Origin: Acidobacteriota bacterium
GTDB lineage: Bacteria > Acidobacteriota > Terriglobia > Terriglobales > Acidobacteriaceae
Assembly (NCBI GenBank): GCA_021781795.1
Contig: JAJXWA010000001.1
Coordinates: 496,001 to 560,000 of the forward strand
DNA length: 64,000 nucleotides
Direction: 5' to 3'
Below are positions 55,885 through 64,000 of the stretch, piece by piece; position 1 is the first letter of the stretch; every line of letters begins with the position of its first letter. Under the pieces are notes generated by a model. It had not been told where the DNA came from. It ran no database searches and saw only the letters and a program-made list of their open reading frames with translations. A program made the translations under genes and the position numbers.

Positions 55885-58800
55885 ATGCTGAAACTGAAAA
55901 AAATCCACATCCTCGGCTTTAAAAGCTTTTGCGACCGCACGGAACTGATGGTCCCCGGCACCGGGATCGCCGTCATCGTCGGTCCAAATGGATGCGGAAA
56001 GTCAAACATTCTGGATGGAATGAGCTGGGTCCTCGGCGAGCAGAGCGCCAAAAGTCTGCGCGGCAGCCACATGCAGGATGTGATCTTCGCCGGTACCCGC
56101 GAGCGTAAGGCCCTTGGCATGGCCGAGGTCACCATTACCTTAGTCGATCCCGAGGCCTACGAAGGGCCAATCCCCATTGAGCCTGAGGTCGTCGTCGATC
56201 ACGACGGCCCCGCCGACTGGGACGAAGAGGAACTGCGCCGCCAGAAGGCCGCCGAAGCCGAAGAGATCGCCTCAGCCGAGCAGCCCGGCCAGGTCATTGA
56301 AGAAGAAGACGAAGCCCCGGAAGCGCAGGCAACAGGGGAAGGCCCTCAGCCCGTCGTCCTCAAGATTCGCCGCCGCAAGTTCCGCCGCACGCCACAGAAG
56401 GGCGAAGTGGTCATCACGCGCCGTCTCTTCCGCACCGGCGAAAGCGAGTACCTGCTCAACGGCAAGCTCTGCCGCCTGCGCGACATTCAGGACATCTTCA
56501 TGGGTACCGGCCTCGGACCGGACAGCTACGCCATCATTGCGCAGGAGCAGATTGGCCAACTCCTCAGCGCCAAGCCCTATGACCGCCGCGCCATCATTGA
56601 AGAGGCCGCCGGCATCACCCGCTTCAAGACCAAGAAGCGCCTCGCCGAGCTGCGCCTCGAGAGCGCCAAGCAGAACCTCGCCCGCGTCGACGACATCTTT
56701 GAAGAGGTCACGCGCCAGATGAACAGCCTCAAGCGCCAGGCCGCTAAAGCCGAGCGCTTCGCCGCCGTGCGCGACGAGCTGCGCAGCCGCCTGCGCGTCG
56801 TGCTCGCCAGCCGCATGGCGCAGATGGATGCCGACCAGGCGCGGCTCGAAGCGGAGATCGCCAGCCTCTCCGAGCAGATTCAGGCCTCCGCCACCGAGAT
56901 TGAAGCCTCGGAGGCGAGCCAGCATGCCTTGACCGAGCGGGGATACGAACTCGACCACCAGATTCAGGAGACTCAAAGCCGCGCCAGCTCAGCAGCCGTC
57001 GAACTGGAGCGCGCCGCCGCGCGCGAGCGCAGCAATGCCGAGCGCATCGGCGAATTGGAAGCTCGCGCAGCCTCCGCCTCCGCGGAGCTGGACCAGACGC
57101 GCATTCAGCTCGCCGGAATCGCCGAAGAGCGCAGCCAGCAGAAGACCTTCCTTGAGACGGCCGCCGGCGAGGCCCGCGCCTTTCATCAGCGCGTTGAAGC
57201 CCAGCAGCAGGAGGCGCGCAAGGCCGCCGAAGAGGTCTTTGCCGCCGAACGCAATCTGGAAACCAGCCGCCGTCACGTCATGCACCTGCTTACCCTGGCC
57301 GGCAACGCGCGCAACAGCACAGCGCAGGCCGAGGAGAGCCTTTCGGCCCTGGAGCGCGAAGCCGAACGTCTGACCGCTGAGATAAACCAGGCAAAAATTG
57401 AGCTTGAGAATCATGGCGTCGAGCGTGGCCAGGCCAGGATGCGCTTTGAGTCCGCGGCCGAAACGCTCAAGCGCCTCGAAGCAGAGATCGCGGCGCTGCG
57501 CGAGAGCCTGCAGGCGCGCCGCAATGAAGAGACCGCCCTGCGCACGCGGGCCAACCAGCTTCGCGGCCAGCACGCCGGCACTGAAGGCCGCAAGAATTCC
57601 ATCGAGGCCCTGATCCGTGACCACAGCTATTCTACGGACACGGTGCGCCGCCTGCTCAAACCCGGTGCGCTCGGCGAGAGCGTCGCCCCCGTCGGCACGC
57701 TCGCTGATTTTCTTGAGGTCAGTGGCGCGCACGAGCGCGTTGTAGACGAGTTCCTCCGCGAAGAGCTGAACTACGTCGTCGTCAAGAACTGGGGCGCAGC
57801 CGAAGAGGGCGTGCGCGTGCTCAAGTCCGGCGTAGACGGCCGCGCCACCTTCCTCATTCACGATGCCGCGCAGGGCAGCCTCTTCGCGGAAGCAGACGAC
57901 ACCGTCTGCGCGGAAGGCGTCACTCCGCTCAAGGAGACCATCCGCGTGCTCAATGGCTTTGGCCGTTCGCTGGAGACGATTCTTCCCAAGCTTCGTCACG
58001 GGTATCTGGTCGAGAATTCCGCCGTTGCGCAGGCTCTCACAGCGAATCACCCACATGCTTACTTCCTCACGCCCGAGGGCGAGTGTTTTCACAATGCGAC
58101 CGTCACCGGCGGCAAAGCTGCAGCCCAGGGACCGCTGGCGCTCAAGCGCGAACTGCGTGAGATGGACGCGCGTCTCGCCGGGCTGGAAAAGGATCTCGCT
58201 GAAGCCGACCTGCACGCAGCCACATTGCAGAAAAACATCGAAGAGCTGACCGGTCAACTGGAGGCCCGCAGCGAGGAGCGCCGCCAGTCCGAGCGCGACT
58301 CCGCCAACCAGGGCGCAGCGCTCAAGCAGATGGAGGCCGAAGCGCAGCGCATCGAGCGCCGCCTTCAGGAGTGGGATCTGCAGGCCGCCCGCAACAAGGA
58401 CGCGCGCGAAGCCAAACACACCATCATCGAGCAGAAGCGCGAAGAAGCCGTTCGGCTGGAAGCGGAACACGCCACCGCCGAAAAGTCGCTGGAAGAGCTT
58501 CAGACCAGACTCGCCGAGTTGCGCCAGACGCGCGAAGGCCTGCAACAGGCCGCCGCACAGGTGACGGCAGAACTGGCCGGTCTGGAAGAGCGGCGTCGTG
58601 GAGCAGAGGCCGCCTTCCAGCGCATCGACCGGCTTCATGCCGACCTCGAGCGCCGCGCTCTGACCCTCGAGCAGCAAAAGGCCGCCGCCGAAGCCGAACG
58701 TGAGCAGCGGACGCGCGAGAGCGCAGAGCTGGTCGAGCGCCAGCATCAGTTGACGGCCGCGCGCGCCGAGGCGCAGGCTCTGGCGCAGACCCTCACCGCC

Positions 58801-59697
58801 GAGGCGCAGACCCTCCGCCAGCAGCTTGCCACACTAGAGATGCAGCTAAAGACCAGCCGCCTTGCCCTCGACCAGTTGCGTGAAGAGCGCGCCGCCCGCC
58901 AGAGCGCGGTCGCCAAGCTGCGCTCCGACCTGGAGCATCTTGAAGGCAGTTGCATGACCGAGCTGAATATCGAGGCGTCTGTGCTCCGCGCCGACGCTGA
59001 GATCACTCCCCTTGCCGACGAGGCGCTCGCGCAGGAAGACGAGGCCTGCCGCGCCCTGCGTCAGCGCATGGAGCAGATGGGCCCCGTCAACATGATGGCG
59101 CTCGACGAATACAAGGAAACCGCCGAGCGGCACACCTTCCTCGAGTCGCAGCGCAGAGACCTGATTGAGTCCATCGAGAACACCCAGGAGACCATCAAGG
59201 AGATCGAGCAGATCTCGCGCACCAAGTTTGAAGAAGCCTTCGCGAGAATCAACGAGAACTTCGGCCAGGTCTTCTCCAAGCTCTTTCAGGGCGGCCAGGC
59301 CTTTCTGCGGCTCACGGACGAAGAAAATCAGGCCGAAAGCGGACTGGAAATCGTTGCTTCACCTCCGGGCAAAAAGCTGCAGAACGTCCTGCTCCTCTCC
59401 GGCGGAGAGAAGGCGCTCACCGCGCTGTCGCTGCTGGTCGGCATCTTCCAGTACAAGCCAAGCCCCTTCTGCGTGCTCGACGAAGTGGATGCACCGCTCG
59501 ACGAAACCAACGTGGGCCGGCTCGCCGACCTGCTCCACTCGCTCAGCCGCGAGACGCAGTTCCTCGTCGTCACGCACTCCAAGCGCATGATGCACGCGGC
59601 AGACATGATCTACGGCGTCACCATGCAGGAGCCGGGCGTCTCCAAGGTGGTCAGCGTCAAGCTCAGCCACCACGAGCAGCAGAGGGCTACCGCGTAG
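55885..59697 (+). CDS. smc: Chromosome segregation protein SMC
   Basis: 1270 aa. N-terminal head: LGFKSFCDRTELMVPG, Walker A GPNGCGKSN, EQSAKSLRG, QDVIFAGT. A long coiled coil, then the hinge (about 590-745: GTLADFLEVSGAHERVVDEFL ... FHNATVTGG), a second coiled coil, and the C-terminal head (LLLSGGEKALTALSLL, CVLDEVDAPLDETNV). It forms the DNA-compacting SMC complex with ScpA/B. Unlike most SMCs the head has ~75 extra residues after ITLVDPEAYE: an acidic, Glu/Pro-rich stretch (EEEDEAPEAQATG) ending in basic KIRRRKFRR. ATG 55885 has GGAG 5 bases upstream. Confidence 0.95.
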   Translation: MLKLKKIHILGFKSFCDRTELMVPGTGIAVIVGPNGCGKSNILDGMSWVLGEQSAKSLRGSHMQDVIFAGTRERKALGMAEVTITLVDPEAYEGPIPIEPEVVVDHDGPADWDEEELRRQKAAEAEEIASAEQPGQVIEEEDEAPEAQATGEGPQPVVLKIRRRKFRRTPQKGEVVITRRLFRTGESEYLLNGKLCRLRDIQDIFMGTGLGPDSYAIIAQEQIGQLLSAKPYDRRAIIEEAAGITRFKTKKRLAELRLESAKQNLARVDDIFEEVTRQMNSLKRQAAKAERFAAVRDELRSRLRVVLASRMAQMDADQARLEAEIASLSEQIQASATEIEASEASQHALTERGYELDHQIQETQSRASSAAVELERAAARERSNAERIGELEARAASASAELDQTRIQLAGIAEERSQQKTFLETAAGEARAFHQRVEAQQQEARKAAEEVFAAERNLETSRRHVMHLLTLAGNARNSTAQAEESLSALEREAERLTAEINQAKIELENHGVERGQARMRFESAAETLKRLEAEIAALRESLQARRNEETALRTRANQLRGQHAGTEGRKNSIEALIRDHSYSTDTVRRLLKPGALGESVAPVGTLADFLEVSGAHERVVDEFLREELNYVVVKNWGAAEEGVRVLKSGVDGRATFLIHDAAQGSLFAEADDTVCAEGVTPLKETIRVLNGFGRSLETILPKLRHGYLVENSAVAQALTANHPHAYFLTPEGECFHNATVTGGKAAAQGPLALKRELREMDARLAGLEKDLAEADLHAATLQKNIEELTGQLEARSEERRQSERDSANQGAALKQMEAEAQRIERRLQEWDLQAARNKDAREAKHTIIEQKREEAVRLEAEHATAEKSLEELQTRLAELRQTREGLQQAAAQVTAELAGLEERRRGAEAAFQRIDRLHADLERRALTLEQQKAAAEAEREQRTRESAELVERQHQLTAARAEAQALAQTLTAEAQTLRQQLATLEMQLKTSRLALDQLREERAARQSAVAKLRSDLEHLEGSCMTELNIEASVLRADAEITPLADEALAQEDEACRALRQRMEQMGPVNMMALDEYKETAERHTFLESQRRDLIESIENTQETIKEIEQISRTKFEEAFARINENFGQVFSKLFQGGQAFLRLTDEENQAESGLEIVASPPGKKLQNVLLLSGGEKALTALSLLVGIFQYKPSPFCVLDEVDAPLDETNVGRLADLLHSLSRETQFLVVTHSKRMMHAADMIYGVTMQEPGVSKVVSVKLSHHEQQRATA

Positions 59698-59702
59698 TTT
59701 CG

Positions 59703-60536
59703 CTACAGTTCGACTCTGGCTGGGACGCGAAGCAGCGCCCGGCCCGCGCATGGGACAACGGCGCCCACCACCAGCCACAGCAGCACGCCATACCCTGCGT
59801 ACCAGAAGGCCTCCTGCGCTGCCGTGATATGCGTCGGGCTGAAGACGACCAGCGCCCCGGTTGAGCTGATGTGCATCATCTGGGCCAGCAGCAAGCTGCG
59901 GGTGTGCACATACAGCCAGCCGATGAGCACCCGCATCGCGGTCATCGCCAGGGCAAAGGCCAGAAAGTACTCCGGCCACCATGCGCCATGCGGCGTCACC
60001 GCGCCGAGATAGTTGATCACCGGCAGATGCCAGGCCGACCACAGCAGTCCCAACCCGACGCTCGCCTGGAGCGGGCTCCGCCGCGCCATCATGCTCGGAA
60101 AGGCAAAGCCCGTCCATCCCACCTCTTCCACAAGACCCGCAGGAATGCCGAAAAGCAGTCCCGGCAAAAAGAGATTGGGCGTGAAGGCCGGTGATGCCAG
60201 CCGGCTCAAGATCCACAGTGCGCAAAGAAGCGCGGCAGGTGGAAGTAGCAATACCCACCACCAACGCGCTGGGATGTGCGCGGGGTTCATCCCGGAAAAC
60301 AGCGCGCGAATACCAGCACGCCCCTTCAGCCGAGCCGTAAGCCGAATGGAAGCAAGCAGCGGCCCGAGCAGCATCGCCGGAAACATCAGGATTCCTGCCA
60401 TGGGCGAAACAGGCTGACCCCGAACCAGTGCCGGCGCCGCCACCGCCAGGGCTCCTGCCCACGAGACAGCGCCCGTCGCCAGAAAGAATGCGGTTACTGG
60501 ATGACGCTCCACGAAGCTCAGTCCAACCCGACCCAT
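59703..60536 (-). CDS. CPBP-family intramembrane metalloprotease
   Basis: 277 aa, 7-8 hydrophobic helices. Motifs of the CPBP/Abi family: GLVEEVGWTGF (EE motif of the glutamic/metal site), LLWSAWHLP and LLLAQMMHIS, carrying the two His positions. Family members cleave proteins in the membrane or serve as CAAX-type or bacteriocin-immunity proteases. I chose ATG 60536; the track start at 60641 uses TTG with no SD and adds an unstructured stretch. It stands convergently with smc, 5 bases apart. Confidence 0.82.
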   Translation of the reverse strand: MGRVGLSFVERHPVTAFFLATGAVSWAGALAVAAPALVRGQPVSPMAGILMFPAMLLGPLLASIRLTARLKGRAGIRALFSGMNPAHIPARWWWVLLLPPAALLCALWILSRLASPAFTPNLFLPGLLFGIPAGLVEEVGWTGFAFPSMMARRSPLQASVGLGLLWSAWHLPVINYLGAVTPHGAWWPEYFLAFALAMTAMRVLIGWLYVHTRSLLLAQMMHISSTGALVVFSPTHITAAQEAFWYAGYGVLLWLVVGAVVPCAGRALLRVPARVEL

Positions 60537-60651
60537 GGGAACGAAACGGAACTGGAAGACGTCTAGTTCCCACTCTTTGGCAAGAAAATCGAATCTGTGC
60601 CTCGAAAATGCCCCCGCGCCGCCCTTGCGCCGGACTAGCAAACTTTGACGT

Positions 60652-60694
60652 TAAAAGAAATATGCCTCCGGAGGAGATCGTCTCTCCGGAGGCA
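60652..60694 (-). terminator. Rho-independent terminator on the minus strand
   Basis: TGCCTCCGGAG / CTCCGGAGGCA forms an 11-bp stem with a 10-base loop; on the minus strand it is followed by TATTTCTTTT. So a minus-strand transcript should end here, before the CPBP gene, pointing to a gene to its right. Confidence 0.75.
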
Positions 60695-60768
60695 CTTGTG
60701 CATCGCACAAGAAAGCGGGGCCAGTAGCCGGCGCTGGAGGTCGGTAGCGCGCGGCTACTGGTGATCCC

Positions 60769-60993
60769 TTATGAAACGAAGCTAGCCGCGGCTTCCCCTT
60801 TCCACTGCTGCTTCGTGTCGCCCGGCTCAAAGAGAACATTCTTACGCGTCCTCCGAACCATGTTGACAAGCTGAGTCTCAAGCTTTTCGAAGATTCGTTC
60901 CGTGATGGCCGTCACACAAGTTGGTTTGGCTCGCTCTCTGGCTGCTCGCTGGCTGTCTGCGGCGTCGGCGCCCTTTCGTCCGGCGTTTGACAA
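60769..60993 (-). CDS. Possible small gene, 74 aa, unknown
   Basis: MSNAGRKGADAADSQ start (TTG), C-terminus KQQWKGEAAASFVS. No family or SD recognised. I keep it only because a good terminator lies 75 bases downstream on the same strand. Overlapping ORFs exist in two other frames, so a small RNA or a longer transcript is equally possible. Confidence 0.35.
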   Translation of the reverse strand: MSNAGRKGADAADSQRAARERAKPTCVTAITERIFEKLETQLVNMVRRTRKNVLFEPGDTKQQWKGEAAASFVS

Positions 60994-61137
60994 ACCGTTG
61001 AGCGGGCCAGAAAATCGAAGCTTCAGACATCAGGATGCTGGCCGACACCCAAACAAGCAGGGCAACCGCACCGCTCCGCGCGATGGAAGACTGCAACCCT
61101 CAGGCCTGAGCAAGCTTCAAGGATTTAACTACCCACG

Positions 61138-62031
61138 ATGAAAGCACTTCTCAAGTCAGAACTCGGTTCGATTCCCCTCCTGGGACGCGGCAAAGTGCGC
61201 GATCTCTACGCGGTCGGCGACGCGCTGCTGCTGGTCGCCACCGACCGAATTTCAGCCTTTGACCACGTCCTCGCGACGGGAATCCCCGGCAAGGGGAAGA
61301 TTCTCACCCAAATCTCGCTGTTCTGGTTCGAGATGATGCGCGAGATCCTTCCCAACCATCTGATCTCTGCCAGGGTCGAAGAATATCCGGCCAAGCTGCA
61401 AGCCTACGCGGACCAGCTGGAGGGCCGCTCGATGCTGGTAAAGCGGGCGAAGATGTTTCCCGTGGAGTGCGTGGCGCGCGGCTACCTCGCCGGCTCCGGA
61501 TGGAAGGAGTATCAGGCGTCGCAGACCGTATGCGGCATCGCCCTGCCGTCCGGTCTCAAGGATGGATCGCGGTTGCCGGAGCCCATCTTTACCCCTGCGA
61601 CCAAAAGCCAGGACGGCGCCCATGACGAAAACATCTCCTTCACCGAGACGGAGAAGCTGCTGGGCCGAGAAGACGCCGCGGAGCTGCGCCGGCTGACGCT
61701 CGCGATCTATCGCCGCGCCGCGCAGCACGCCGAGAGCTGCGGCTTGATTCTGGCAGACACTAAGTTCGAATACGGCAGGACGGACGAAGGCATCCTTCTC
61801 GCCGACGAGGTGCTCACGCCGGACTCGTCCCGCTTCTGGGACGCAGCCAACTGGTCTCCCGGCGGCGCGCAGCCCTCCTTCGACAAGCAATTTGTGCGCG
61901 ACTATCTTGAGAGCATCCAATGGAACAAGCAGGCGCCGGCGCCCGGCCTTCCTGAGGACGTCGTCGAACGCACGCAGGCCAAATATCTCGAAGCATTTCG
62001 TAGGCTCACGGGCCAGACGCTCAACCTGTAA
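61138..62031 (+). CDS. purC: SAICAR synthase
   Basis: 297 aa. Purine synthesis step joining aspartate to CAIR with ATP. Landmarks: RGKVRDLYAVGDALLLVATDRISAFD, PVECVARGYLAGSGWKEYQ, GAHDENISF, LADTKFEYG and LLADEVLTPDSSRFWDA. The length near 300 and these motifs agree with the longer, yeast-like PurC type. It heads a row of same-strand genes with a CvpA-like gene next, reminiscent of other genomes where cvpA sits beside purine genes. Confidence 0.95.
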   Translation: MKALLKSELGSIPLLGRGKVRDLYAVGDALLLVATDRISAFDHVLATGIPGKGKILTQISLFWFEMMREILPNHLISARVEEYPAKLQAYADQLEGRSMLVKRAKMFPVECVARGYLAGSGWKEYQASQTVCGIALPSGLKDGSRLPEPIFTPATKSQDGAHDENISFTETEKLLGREDAAELRRLTLAIYRRAAQHAESCGLILADTKFEYGRTDEGILLADEVLTPDSSRFWDAANWSPGGAQPSFDKQFVRDYLESIQWNKQAPAPGLPEDVVERTQAKYLEAFRRLTGQTLNL

Positions 62032-62048
62032 TCCAGGAGCTGATTGAA

Positions 62049-62594
62049 GTGACGGTAGCGGATTGGACCATCGTTGCGCTGCTCGCAGGGTTTGTTTTGA
62101 CGGGCCTGATGCAGGGATTGGTGCGCTCGATCTTCACAGCGGCGGGCCTCATCGCCGGCCTGATTCTGGCGGCATGGAACTACCAAGCTATCGGACTGCC
62201 CCTGACTCGGTTCGTGGACGACTCTCAACTCGCCAATGCAATCGGTTTCCTTATTATTACGATCACTGTTCTCCTGCTCGCCGTACTGCTGGGCAGCTTC
62301 ATCGCGCACCTGCTTCACAAGATGGGCCTGGGTTGCCTCGACCGGATTGCCGGCGCCATCTTCGGACTCGCACAGGGCGTTCTTGTCGTCACCGTGGCCA
62401 TCCTCGTCACGCTGGCTTTTTACCCAAAGCAGAAATGGCTCGCCGAGTCCAGGTTACCTCCCTATTTCTTTCGTGTCTGCCATCTGAGCACGCACGTAAC
62501 ACCGAATGGCCTTGCAGGAAAAGTCCAGGGCGAACTTAAAATTCTTGAAGGCGCGTCTCCCGACTGGATGCACCGGCAAACGCCGGTGAAGTGA
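62049..62594 (+). CDS. CvpA family membrane protein
   Basis: 181 aa; four hydrophobic helices (ADWTIVALLAGFVLTGLMQGL start, FTAAGLIAGLILAAW, AIGFLIITITVLLLAVLLG, GAIFGLAQGVLVVTVAILVTLAF), which is the CvpA/colicin V production pattern with G-x-x-x-G-rich loops (DRIAGAIFGLAQG). GTG start 17 bases after purC with CAGGAGC upstream. Role unclear; in E. coli it affects colicin V production and envelope stress. Confidence 0.88.
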   Translation: MTVADWTIVALLAGFVLTGLMQGLVRSIFTAAGLIAGLILAAWNYQAIGLPLTRFVDDSQLANAIGFLIITITVLLLAVLLGSFIAHLLHKMGLGCLDRIAGAIFGLAQGVLVVTVAILVTLAFYPKQKWLAESRLPPYFFRVCHLSTHVTPNGLAGKVQGELKILEGASPDWMHRQTPVK

Positions 62595-62652
62595 AATTCG
62601 CGCGCGACTTCGGGCCATGATGTGGCAAGCTATTAGAGCGAGGTTTTTTAAC

Positions 62653-62940
62653 GTGAAACGAGAGTTGGAGAGCCTGGTCATCCAGATGCATTCGAGCGGC
62701 GTGCACTATGACGAGGCCGTGCGCGAATTCAAGAAGCAATACCTGCGTGAGGTGCTCGTGGCCAACCGGGGAAACCAGTGCAAGGCTGCCGAGGAACTGG
62801 GCATGCATCGCAACACGCTGAGCCGCACCATGGCCGAACTGGGACTCAATCTCGCGGAGGTCCGAGCCGGCCTCAAGCGTCCGCCGCGCAGCGAACGTCC
62901 TGTATTTGGAGTGATTCGCCAGGGGTATCGCCAGGGCTGA
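62653..62940 (+). CDS. Fis-type helix-turn-helix protein
   Basis: 95 aa. The C-terminal half has the Fis/NtrC-type HTH: FKKQYLREVLVANRGNQCKAAEELGMHRNTLSRTMAELGL, like the DNA-binding end of sigma54 activators and Fis. The N-terminal 30 residues form one helix (KRELESLVIQMHSSGVHYDEAV). I chose GTG 62653; an ATG at 62617 (track) gives 12 extra residues. It probably binds DNA as a dimer. Its place between a CvpA-like and a HAD gene does not show a target. Confidence 0.85.
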   Translation: MKRELESLVIQMHSSGVHYDEAVREFKKQYLREVLVANRGNQCKAAEELGMHRNTLSRTMAELGLNLAEVRAGLKRPPRSERPVFGVIRQGYRQG

Positions 62941-62956
62941 TCACGCCTCGGCCATC

Positions 62957-63694
62957 ATGGGAACCAATCCGCACCTCCACATTGCGCGCTTTCATGCAGA
63001 GCCCGGATTCGAGTGGGATCAGCAGAACGCGTATCTCTTCGATATTGACGGCACACTCCTGCGCAGCCGTGACCGGGTGCATTTCGACTCGATTCCCGCC
63101 GGCGTGCATCTTGTCACCGGCATTGTCGTAACGCTGGATGGAGTGGCGATCCATGGAAGCACGGACACGGCCATTCTGCGCGAAGCCTGCGCCAAGGCAG
63201 GAATTCCGGAAGAAGTGATCGAGCCACAGGTCGCCGCAATTCTCGAGGCAGTCAGCAACCACGTTGCAGAACGCCGCGAGGAACTGCAACCCTACCTGAT
63301 GCCCGGAGTGCGCGAAACACTTCACCACCTCGCGCAGCGCGGCGCCGTGCTCGGTGTTGCCACAGGAAACCTGGAAGCCATCGGCTGGATTAAGGTGGAG
63401 AAGGCAGGTCTGCGGGAATGGTTCCGCTTTGGCGGCTTCAGCGATCACTTCCCTGTCCGCTCCGAGTTGATCGGCGCCGCCGCCCACAAGGCGCGCCAAC
63501 TTGCAGGCGAGAGCGCAACCATCTGCGTCGTGGGCGATACGCCACGCGACATCGAAGCTGCGCGCGCCAATCATCTGCCCGTCATTGCAGTTGCGACTGG
63601 AAACTTCAGCTTCGAGGAACTCCTGCGTCATCGACCTACAGTTTGCACCACATCACTGGCTGATCTAATGGCAACTACCGGAGCCGCGCAGTGA
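62957..63694 (+). CDS. HAD-superfamily phosphatase
   Basis: 245 aa. All four HAD motifs: AYLFDIDGTLLRSR (DxDGT), GVATGNLE (motif II Thr), KAGLREWFRFGGF..., and VVGDTPRDIEAA (motif IV), with Lys in motif III near AAHKARQLAG. The helical cap between motif I and II resembles phosphoglycolate phosphatases (Gph). Substrate unknown. The stop overlaps the GTG of the next gene. Confidence 0.88.
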   Translation: MGTNPHLHIARFHAEPGFEWDQQNAYLFDIDGTLLRSRDRVHFDSIPAGVHLVTGIVVTLDGVAIHGSTDTAILREACAKAGIPEEVIEPQVAAILEAVSNHVAERREELQPYLMPGVRETLHHLAQRGAVLGVATGNLEAIGWIKVEKAGLREWFRFGGFSDHFPVRSELIGAAAHKARQLAGESATICVVGDTPRDIEAARANHLPVIAVATGNFSFEELLRHRPTVCTTSLADLMATTGAAQ

Positions 63695-64000
63695 GCCGCA
63701 GGCTTCCCTTCACGGAGAATCTTGGCGTCCAACTGGCCGCCGCCGTCTTTCTTGCCGGAGCAGGCAACCTTGCCCCTGCACAAAGCGCAACAAGCCCGGC
63801 GACCGGGTTCGTCGTAGCGCCTGCCACGAACGCCGACGGCGCGAGCGTGAGTCGCAAAGACCGGCGTAAAGCCGAACGGCTCTACCTTGAAGCAGCGCGC
63901 CTCTTTGACAAACAGGACTTTGAAGGGGCACGCATCGACTTTGAGCTCGCTGCCGCACTGGACCCAGGCAATACGAACTACAGGCCGTCTGCGCTGCTGG
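63691..64000 (+). CDS. Secreted TPR-containing protein, 5' part only
   Basis: GTG at 63691 overlaps the HAD stop, and the frame stays open to the window edge (103 codons). It starts with a signal-like segment (LAAAVFLAGAGNLAPAQS) and continues with a helix pair RKAERLYLEAARLFDKQDFEGARIDFELAAALDPGNTNY, a TPR-like repeat. In Acidobacteria such N-termini often belong to secretin (GspD/PilQ-like) or other envelope proteins, but what follows is not visible. Confidence 0.7.
   Translation, partial: MSRRLPFTENLGVQLAAAVFLAGAGNLAPAQSATSPATGFVVAPATNADGASVSRKDRRKAERLYLEAARLFDKQDFEGARIDFELAAALDPGNTNYRPSALL

Noticed and set aside
56989-58746. 585-aa minus-strand ORF
   Set aside because: Antisense to the SMC coiled coil; no family features.

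Overview
The window reads as a chromosomal segment of an Acidobacteriota bacterium, most likely class Terriglobia (Acidobacteriaceae type). The evidence is indirect. The coding is GC-rich, there is a protein of the Acidobacteria-typical VWFA-related family, and there are many secreted glycoside hydrolases (GH13, GH3, GH29) and an SBBP-type lipoprotein. I saw no phage, transposase or CRISPR array, and taxonomy cannot be proven from this sequence alone.

Layout. 1-13.4 kb is mixed: a partial GH13 glycosidase; a TetR regulator followed by what looks like a collapsed efflux operon (TolC N-terminus joined to a permease-like tail); threonine ammonia-lyase; a PaiB-like flavoprotein; a beta-propeller lipoprotein; tRNA-Leu(GAG) with secG; a two-gene octaheme HAO-family cytochrome plus 8-TM membrane protein module; an MBL hydrolase; an aminotransferase; a HAD hydrolase; and a PagL-like outer-membrane protein. 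13.7-20.1 kb holds a GH3 beta-glucosidase and dnaE. 20.1-26.8 kb is a tightly packed arginine operon, argR-argC-argB-argD-argF-argH-NAGS, preceded by a promoter overlaid by two ARG-box-like palindromes.

26.8-46.4 kb is rich in low-oxygen and metal functions: hypF, a nickel/cobalt-permease-like gene, a complete NAD-linked group 3d-type [NiFe] hydrogenase operon (hoxEFUYH plus maturation protease), a GH29 fucosidase, pyruvate:ferredoxin oxidoreductase overlapping a dihydroorotate-dehydrogenase-like gene, an SDR, and feoAB. GTGA-N6-TCAC palindromes lie upstream of both hox and feo, and the feo promoter carries two further 13-bp palindromes. Together these suggest fermentative or hypoxic redox balancing: PFOR yields reduced ferredoxin, Hox exchanges NADH and H2, NiCoT-like and HypF supply and build the NiFe site, and Feo brings in Fe2+.

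46.4-64 kb is mostly housekeeping and envelope: the VWFA protein, a duplicated lipocalin-like secreted protein, an ABC-F ATPase, hairpin repeats around a small ORF, cyclophilin, recQ divergent from an OxyR-like regulator, smc with an unusual acidic insert and DnaA-box-like sites upstream, a CPBP protease, and a run of purC, a CvpA-like gene, a Fis-type HTH gene, a HAD phosphatase and a TPR protein cut by the window edge.
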